Below, piece by piece: positions 32,857 to 37,615 of a stretch of DNA of 37,615 nt. The notes beneath the pieces were generated by a model. The model did not search any database, was not told where the DNA came from, and was given only the letters and a program-made list of their open reading frames with translations. The stretch is from positions 1 through 37,615 of the forward strand of contig JAFIFB010000051.1 in assembly GCA_020832285.1 (NCBI GenBank), written 5' to 3'. Position 1 is the first letter of the stretch. Every line of letters starts with the position of its first letter. The stretch comes from Balneolaceae bacterium. Lineage in GTDB: Bacteria > Bacteroidota > Rhodothermia > Balneolales > Balneolaceae. A program made the position numbers and the translations under genes.

Positions 32857-35800
32857 CTATGATTGATTTAACAATGGAATATAAATATCAAATGTAGTCC
32901 CTTTGTTTAAGGTGCTTTTTACTTCTATGACACCATTATGATGGTTTACAACTTTTTTCACGGTTGCCAGCCCGATTCCCGTACCGGGATAATTGTCTTT
33001 GTTATGAAGTCGCTGAAATACCTCAAATATTTTCTCATTGAACTTCTCTTCAAAACCAATGCCGTTGTCAGACACAGAAATATGGCAATACTTCTTATCT
33101 TGCACAAGGTTTTTAACTTTAAATGCAGCGCCTTTTTCAATCCTGCTTTTGATCTTAATATGAGGCTTTACTCCCGGTTTCGAAAATTTAAGCGCATTGC
33201 TGATAAGATTATGTGCCAGTTGCCTGAACTGGAAAACAATTACATCTGCCTCACACATTGTTTCCATTTCAACAGTGGCTTGTTTTTCTTCTATGATTTC
33301 ATTGAAGCTGGCAATAACATTTTCAAAAATAGTGCCAAGATTCACTCTTTCAAATACTCGCTCAGTGGTGTTAAGGCGCGAAAAATCGAGCAGGTCACCA
33401 ATTAATTTCTGCATTCGCTGCGCAGCGTTTTGCATCAGATTGAAATAGGTTTTGCCCTTTTCTGAAAGGTTTTGGTATTCTTTTTCGAGTATACGGCCGG
33501 CAAAGGTCTGTATTTTCCGGAGCGGTTCCTGCAAATCGTGGCTGGAAATGTAGGTAAATGCTTCCAGCTCTTTATTCATGCTTAGCAATTCCTGGTTTAT
33601 CTCCCGGAGTTCTTCATTTGCGCTCTTTAATTCGGCCGTGCGTTCTTCTATCTTCTCTTCAAGTTCTTTGGTATGCCGTTCCTGAATTCTCCGGTTTTTC
33701 TCTTTCTCTTTTACCTGTTCGGTAATATCCTCGATGGAGAGAAGAATTAGATTTTCTGATTTATCTTCATTCACTACTTCACGTGCATTCATCAGTAAAT
33801 GCAGCTTGCCAATCCCCGAAAATTTCCGGATGACTTCGTAATCGTGTACAATTGATTTTTCAGGAATAATTTCTTCAAGCAACTTTCTTAATTCTGGAAA
33901 TTCCCACTTCTTGCCTTCCAGGTCGTAAATCAGTGTGCCAACTGTTTTCTTTTCATTTATTTTAAACTGTTTGTAGAATGCATTATTTGCCGCTCTTATC
34001 TTCAGATTTTTATCCAGTGCAAGCAGTGGTTCGCGAATATTTGCAACAATAGATTGAGAATAATTCCTTTCAATCTCTATCTGTTCGTTTAAGCTGCTCA
34101 TTTCCTGGTTCAGAACAATAAGCTCTTCGTTGGTGCTTTGCAGCTCTTCCTTGCTCGTTTCTAATTCTTCATTTAATGTTTGCAGCTCTTCACTGCCACT
34201 CATCAACTCTTCGTTGGCACTTTGAAGCTCTTCGATGACAACTTCCTGGTCTTCCGTAATGTTCCGCATATCTTCTCTTGTGTCAACAAGTTCTTTTTCT
34301 AATTGCTCTATGCGAAGGTCTTTTTCGTTTACTGATGGCTTGGCTGTTTCTCCATCATCAGTATTAGATTTTGGCGTATCAATCTTTGCAGAGGTATCAT
34401 GAAAAAGTACTAAATAATAGGGCTCTATGGTATTTGGAAGCGGAATGGCTTCGATGGAAATAGTACGAAGGTCCCCGTTTATTTTAACCGGAATATTCTC
34501 TTTTTTTACTTCATTATTCTCCTGTTTCGCTTTAAAAAGAATATTCCGCAGTTCAAAAGCCAAACCCTGCACAGCCAATACCATCAGATTGTGGCTCGGT
34601 TTTCCTGATGTTTGCTCTAAATATGGGCCGGTTTTGCCGCGATATTGTACAATATCCATCGCCTCGTTCACCACTACACCGGCAGGGGTGTACTTTTTGA
34701 TTACAATCTCATCTGCTGTTTTCTGGAATTCAGGATTTTTCTTTATTGGTTTTGTGCTTACTTCCGATTGGTTAAAATCGAGTTCCGATCTCCGGTTAAT
34801 CACCTGCATGAATTTACTGGAAACATCTTTTCGCGAATATATTTTTTCGCTTTTGGCAACTTCAGCAAAAAGGTCGGGCACACCGCTGGTAGTTTCCGAT
34901 TTACCAAGCAATAACAGACCTTCCGGATTCATCACATAATGAAAAGTAGTGAGCGCTTTTTTCTGTAAATAGGGTTCAAAATAGATGAGCACATTCCGGC
35001 AGCTTATAAAGTCCATTTTGCCAAATGGAGGGTCTTTTAAAAAATTATGAACGGCAAACACGCACATATCCCGGATCTGCCTGTTAACCTGAAAACGCCC
35101 ATTCGTTTTTGTAAAGAATCTCTTCAGCCGTTTCTCGGATACTCCGGCTACTTCAGCCTCTGAATATCTGCCCAGGCGCGCTTTTTCGATAGCGGTTTCA
35201 TTCAAATCAGATGCAAAAATCTGAATTTGTTTTTCGTGATTTTTCGGAGTTTGGGTGTCAAAAAGTTCTTTAAATAAAATAGCCAGAGAGTAGGCTTCCT
35301 CCCCTGTGCTGCAGCCTGCCACCCACACCCGAATGGTTTTACCGGCAGGAATTTCTTTTATAATTTGAGGTAAATAGATAGATGATAATTTTTCAAAAAT
35401 ATTAGGATCTCGGAAAAAAGATGTGACCGGGATTAAGATATCCTGGTACAGAATATCCTGTTCTTTTTTGTTCTCTCTTAAATATTCAAGATATGCGGTT
35501 ACTTTTTTATTTTTGTTGATTGCCATTCTCCGAAGTATTCTCCTGCGGATGGTGGTCTGTTTGTAATAGGTGAAATCTGTACCATTTCGCACTCGCAGAA
35601 GGGCGACTATCTGCCTGAAAACGTCATCGTCATTCAAAGACTGAGGTTTCTCTAAGGCTGCCGGGGTGTTAATAATCTGAGTGACTTCGAGTAGTTTAGC
35701 GGGAATTTTATCAGGCGAAAGAACAAAATCAACCATACCCGACTGTATTGCACTATTGGGCATGCCGCTATAGCCTGCTGATTTTGTATCCTGTGCAAAG

Positions 35801-36294
35801 GTGATACCTCCGTAATCTTTAATCGCTTTCAAGCCTTTGGTGCCATCCGACGCTGTACCCGACAGTACCACACCAATGGCATGGGATTCGTAAGTTTCAG
35901 CCAGCGCTGAGAAGAAAAGATTGATGGGATGAACAACTTCATTTCTGTTTCTTTCGGGCAGAGGAGCAAGTTCCAGTTCACCATCGGATGCCACCATTAT
36001 TTTATTGCTGGGCATCACATAAATATGATTGGGTTCAATGACAGTTTTGTCTGAAAACTCATTAACGGAGATGTTAGTAACATTTTGGAGAATGTCTGGT
36101 AACTGGCTTTCGTGGGTTGAATCTAAATGCTGTACAAGAATAAACCCCATGCCTGAATCTTCCGGAATGGCTTTGAGCAATGCTTTAAAAGCCGCTAACC
36201 CCCCGGCCGACGCACCAATACCAACAACCGGAAAAAGTTTCTCTGTTTTAACTCTTTTTTTTTTCTGATCAGTGGATTTTTTATCTGACTTCAC
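32857..36294 (-). CDS. CheB-CheR-PAS hybrid sensor histidine kinase (1145 aa)
   Basis: Domains in order: a lysine-rich N-terminus; a CheB methylesterase (about residues 20-205) with the full catalytic triad Ser29 (GIGASAGG), His56 (QHLDSTHES) and Asp150 (SGTASDGT); a CheR methyltransferase (about 225-490) with FFRDPNIF, the SAM motif VAGCSTGEEAYSLAI and NVLIYF; a glutamate-rich coiled coil (about 655-755); a PAS-like domain (about 760-880); a second coiled coil; HisKA with His919 in SSHDLQEP; and HATPase with NLISNALKFS, DNGIGF and GTGIGLATVKKVV. There is no receiver and no transmembrane segment. It probably senses a cytosolic or coupled signal and phosphorylates the flanking regulators. The CheB/CheR parts could modify a receptor, but no chemoreceptor is encoded here. 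Confidence 0.95.
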   Translation of the reverse strand: MKSDKKSTDQKKKRVKTEKLFPVVGIGASAGGLAAFKALLKAIPEDSGMGFILVQHLDSTHESQLPDILQNVTNISVNEFSDKTVIEPNHIYVMPSNKIMVASDGELELAPLPERNRNEVVHPINLFFSALAETYESHAIGVVLSGTASDGTKGLKAIKDYGGITFAQDTKSAGYSGMPNSAIQSGMVDFVLSPDKIPAKLLEVTQIINTPAALEKPQSLNDDDVFRQIVALLRVRNGTDFTYYKQTTIRRRILRRMAINKNKKVTAYLEYLRENKKEQDILYQDILIPVTSFFRDPNIFEKLSSIYLPQIIKEIPAGKTIRVWVAGCSTGEEAYSLAILFKELFDTQTPKNHEKQIQIFASDLNETAIEKARLGRYSEAEVAGVSEKRLKRFFTKTNGRFQVNRQIRDMCVFAVHNFLKDPPFGKMDFISCRNVLIYFEPYLQKKALTTFHYVMNPEGLLLLGKSETTSGVPDLFAEVAKSEKIYSRKDVSSKFMQVINRRSELDFNQSEVSTKPIKKNPEFQKTADEIVIKKYTPAGVVVNEAMDIVQYRGKTGPYLEQTSGKPSHNLMVLAVQGLAFELRNILFKAKQENNEVKKENIPVKINGDLRTISIEAIPLPNTIEPYYLVLFHDTSAKIDTPKSNTDDGETAKPSVNEKDLRIEQLEKELVDTREDMRNITEDQEVVIEELQSANEELMSGSEELQTLNEELETSKEELQSTNEELIVLNQEMSSLNEQIEIERNYSQSIVANIREPLLALDKNLKIRAANNAFYKQFKINEKKTVGTLIYDLEGKKWEFPELRKLLEEIIPEKSIVHDYEVIRKFSGIGKLHLLMNAREVVNEDKSENLILLSIEDITEQVKEKEKNRRIQERHTKELEEKIEERTAELKSANEELREINQELLSMNKELEAFTYISSHDLQEPLRKIQTFAGRILEKEYQNLSEKGKTYFNLMQNAAQRMQKLIGDLLDFSRLNTTERVFERVNLGTIFENVIASFNEIIEEKQATVEMETMCEADVIVFQFRQLAHNLISNALKFSKPGVKPHIKIKSRIEKGAAFKVKNLVQDKKYCHISVSDNGIGFEEKFNEKIFEVFQRLHNKDNYPGTGIGLATVKKVVNHHNGVIEVKSTLNKGTTFDIYIPLLNQS

Positions 36295-36303
36295 GGCTTT
36301 TTT

Positions 36304-36777
36304 TTAATCTGTGGTAAGCATAAAGTTTTCTTTTCCCGGAAGAGATGTTTCTTTATCTGCTATCAATTTAAGTGATTTGTAAATCAATTGTTTAAGTTCC
36401 CAAAAATGCACCGGTTTTCGAATATAATAGTGCGCAGCATTTTTAAAAACCTGCTTTATCATTTCATTATTGGTAGAGGTGGAAAAAATAATCACTGGTA
36501 TATCCTGTAATTTTTTGTTCCTCTTTATATCTGCTAAAGTAGCAAATCCGTTTTTACGAGGCATATTAAGATCAAGAAAAAGAACATCGGGAAGCTTGTT
36601 ATTTTTCTTGATAAGCCACTCCATCAGTTCATCACCATTATTGAAGGTATCAAGTTGAACAGAAACCGGCAATTCTTCAATGGCTTCTTCAAAAAGGAGG
36701 CGATCGTCAAGATCATCCTCAGCAAGAATAATGTTTAATTTTTGAGAGATTGGTGTGTAATCTTTTTTACTTTGCAT
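36304..36777 (-). CDS. Single-domain response regulator (Rcp1-like), operon gene 1
   Basis: A 157-aa receiver-only protein: acidic pair EDD at residues 20-22, phospho-acceptor Asp69 in LFLDLNMPRKNG, Ser/Thr in IFSTSTNN, and Lys in YIRKPVHF. It ends GKENFMLTTD. It is the first gene of the operon, 9 bp before the hybrid kinase gene. The two operon regulators are clearly related and share the C-terminal NF.L pattern; the regulator at 10871 is more distant. It is a likely phosphorylation partner of the kinase. Confidence 0.93.
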   Translation of the reverse strand: MQSKKDYTPISQKLNIILAEDDLDDRLLFEEAIEELPVSVQLDTFNNGDELMEWLIKKNNKLPDVLFLDLNMPRKNGFATLADIKRNKKLQDIPVIIFSTSTNNEMIKQVFKNAAHYYIRKPVHFWELKQLIYKSLKLIADKETSLPGKENFMLTTD

Positions 36778-37336
36778 AATATTAACCTACCTAATATTGT
36801 GGGTGTTTACAATCTGATTATTTTTCTTGATATAGGCTGAAATAGTTATTGTTCTAATCTGAATGAAATTCCAACCCCATTTATCAGCAATACTCATCAG
36901 ATCTTTAAAAATGTCTGACTATAATAGTGTAGATGGCTTTTCCAAATAAGGGATGCCAGTGTCACAAAACCGATCTTTAACCCAATATTGGTGTTATCGG
37001 TCGGTTGAAATCCTCACATATGGATAATATATAGTGGTTCCAATCTCACGCTTGTCTTGATAACGAACAAAATCACTGGATCTGCAATGCTTTTTAATTA
37101 TGTTTAAGAATGCATTATTTAGTCTCAAGGTGATTCAATTCTATGTTTCAATCGTTGCTTTTATACTATTCTCATAACAATAACTTGCACAATTCCTTAC
37201 CCAATCTTGTTACAGATCAATATGTAAGATTTGTATCAATTACTGATCGGGCCGGATGAATAGTTGAATTGATTGATACATGGATGTGTGAGCTCGGGAT
37301 AAGAAGAACAGTTAAGAAATGGAAAAATTCTCTCAT

Positions 37337-37361
37337 AAAAAGGGGAGATTTAGAGGGGTGT
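37337..37361 (+). repeat. Dispersed AAAAAGGGGAG...GGGGTGT element, copy 2
   Basis: AAAAAGGGGAGATTTAGAGG followed by GGTGT has the same order and orientation as the element overlapping the decarboxylase gene end at 22024-22066, but with a shorter middle. It directly precedes the 91-bp repeat at 37383. Confidence 0.6.
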
Positions 37362-37382
37362 TTAATTGGCTTTTCCTCTATT

Positions 37383-37473
37383 TGAGACAACGCAGCCCAC
37401 GGGCAAATTTTGCAACATCTGACAGGGTGTTTTTGGCACTACCGCTGAAATTGCAGGTTAAGACATTAATAAT
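37383..37473 (+). repeat. Dispersed repeat, copy 2 (about 91 bp)
   Basis: This is the partner of 7682-7800. It shares GAGACAACGCAGCCCACG, ACATCTGACAG, GTGTTTTTGGCAC, CGCTGAAA and ACATTAATAAT in the same order, without the hairpin-rich segment of copy 1. The two copies lie nearly 30 kb apart in the same orientation and are about 80% alike by eye outside the gap. Confidence 0.75.
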
Positions 37474-37615
37474 AATTGGTTCTACTGGAAACCTTGTGGG
37501 TAGAGGTCTAACTTGCCAAAGTAAAACAAGATGGCTGTGCGGAAATTATCATAATTTCGATAGCCTTTTGAAATGGACTTTACCTGCTGAATTTTGGAGT
37601 TCACCTGTTCGGCTC

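Larger units (their letters stand above)
36778..37615. other. Gene-free right end with dispersed repeats
   Basis: 838 bp without a supported gene. The left part must contain the promoter of the signalling operon. A loose inverted repeat GTATCAAT/ATTGATAC lies at about 37235-37282. From 37337 on, the DNA consists of two dispersed repeats described separately. No mobile-element gene is visible. Confidence 0.55.

Noticed and set aside
1-37615. tRNA, rRNA or CRISPR features
   Set aside because: No cloverleaf with T-arm consensus, no ribosomal RNA motif and no regularly spaced direct repeats were found on reading.

Overview
The window looks like a chromosomal segment from an AT-rich, Gram-negative, aerobic marine-type bacterium, most likely the Balneolota/Bacteroidota neighbourhood (Balneolaceae-like). 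This is an inference from gene content: Rcp1-type single-domain response regulators, a CheB-CheR-PAS-kinase hybrid, an outer-membrane beta-barrel protein, two AI-2E family permeases, lipoproteins with Bacteroidota-style lipoboxes, and decayed palindromic dispersed repeats. I see no rRNA, tRNA, CRISPR array or phage genes.

Bases 1-17,100 carry envelope and stress housekeeping genes with many small membrane proteins: a two-helix protein, an M48 lipoprotein protease, AI-2E and YihY/BrkB membrane proteins, an SGNH-hydrolase lipoprotein, a PRC-barrel protein, a ferric-reductase-like flavocytochrome with a partner polytopic protein, a response regulator with a beta-barrel protein, CsbD, a 52-aa membrane protein, a second AI-2E protein, a voltage-gated-type cation channel, a DUF4235-like protein, a BON-MscS channel and a Pmp3/YqaE peptide. 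Long gene-poor gaps (4.4-5.6 kb, 7.2-8.3 kb, 36.8-37.6 kb) hold decayed repeats and hairpins.

Bases 17,528-22,050 are a tightly overlapping three-gene operon: an SbnA-like PLP synthase, a 617-aa FAD/NAD(P)-binding protein and a fold-III PLP decarboxylase-like protein. It has a structured leader and a 15-codon upstream ORF. The architecture suggests a small amino-acid-derived product (diaminopropionate-like chemistry) without any visible NRPS or NIS synthetase. It is the best candidate here for an undescribed pathway. Next come an isoaspartyl peptidase, the 3' remnant of a lost gene, a YiaK-like 2,3-diketo-L-gulonate reductase and a Gfo/Idh/MocA oxidoreductase.

Bases 25,409-31,968 are a cyanophycin locus: cyanophycinase (minus strand) divergent from cyanophycin synthetase (plus strand). 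The synthetase gene is split by a complete 2,371-bp IS66-family element (tnpA, tnpB, tnpC) with 22-bp inverted repeats (one mismatch) and a perfect 8-bp target duplication, AAAAATTT. Removing the element and one copy of the duplication restores an uninterrupted 895-codon reading frame, so the insertion looks recent. With the isoaspartyl peptidase, the region holds synthesis (broken), depolymerisation and dipeptide cleavage for this nitrogen reserve polymer.

Bases 32,396-36,777 (minus strand) are a three-gene signalling operon: response regulator, CheB-CheR-coiled coil-PAS-histidine kinase of 1,145 aa, response regulator. It is separated from the cyanophycin locus by three successive hairpins, including a convincing rho-independent terminator.
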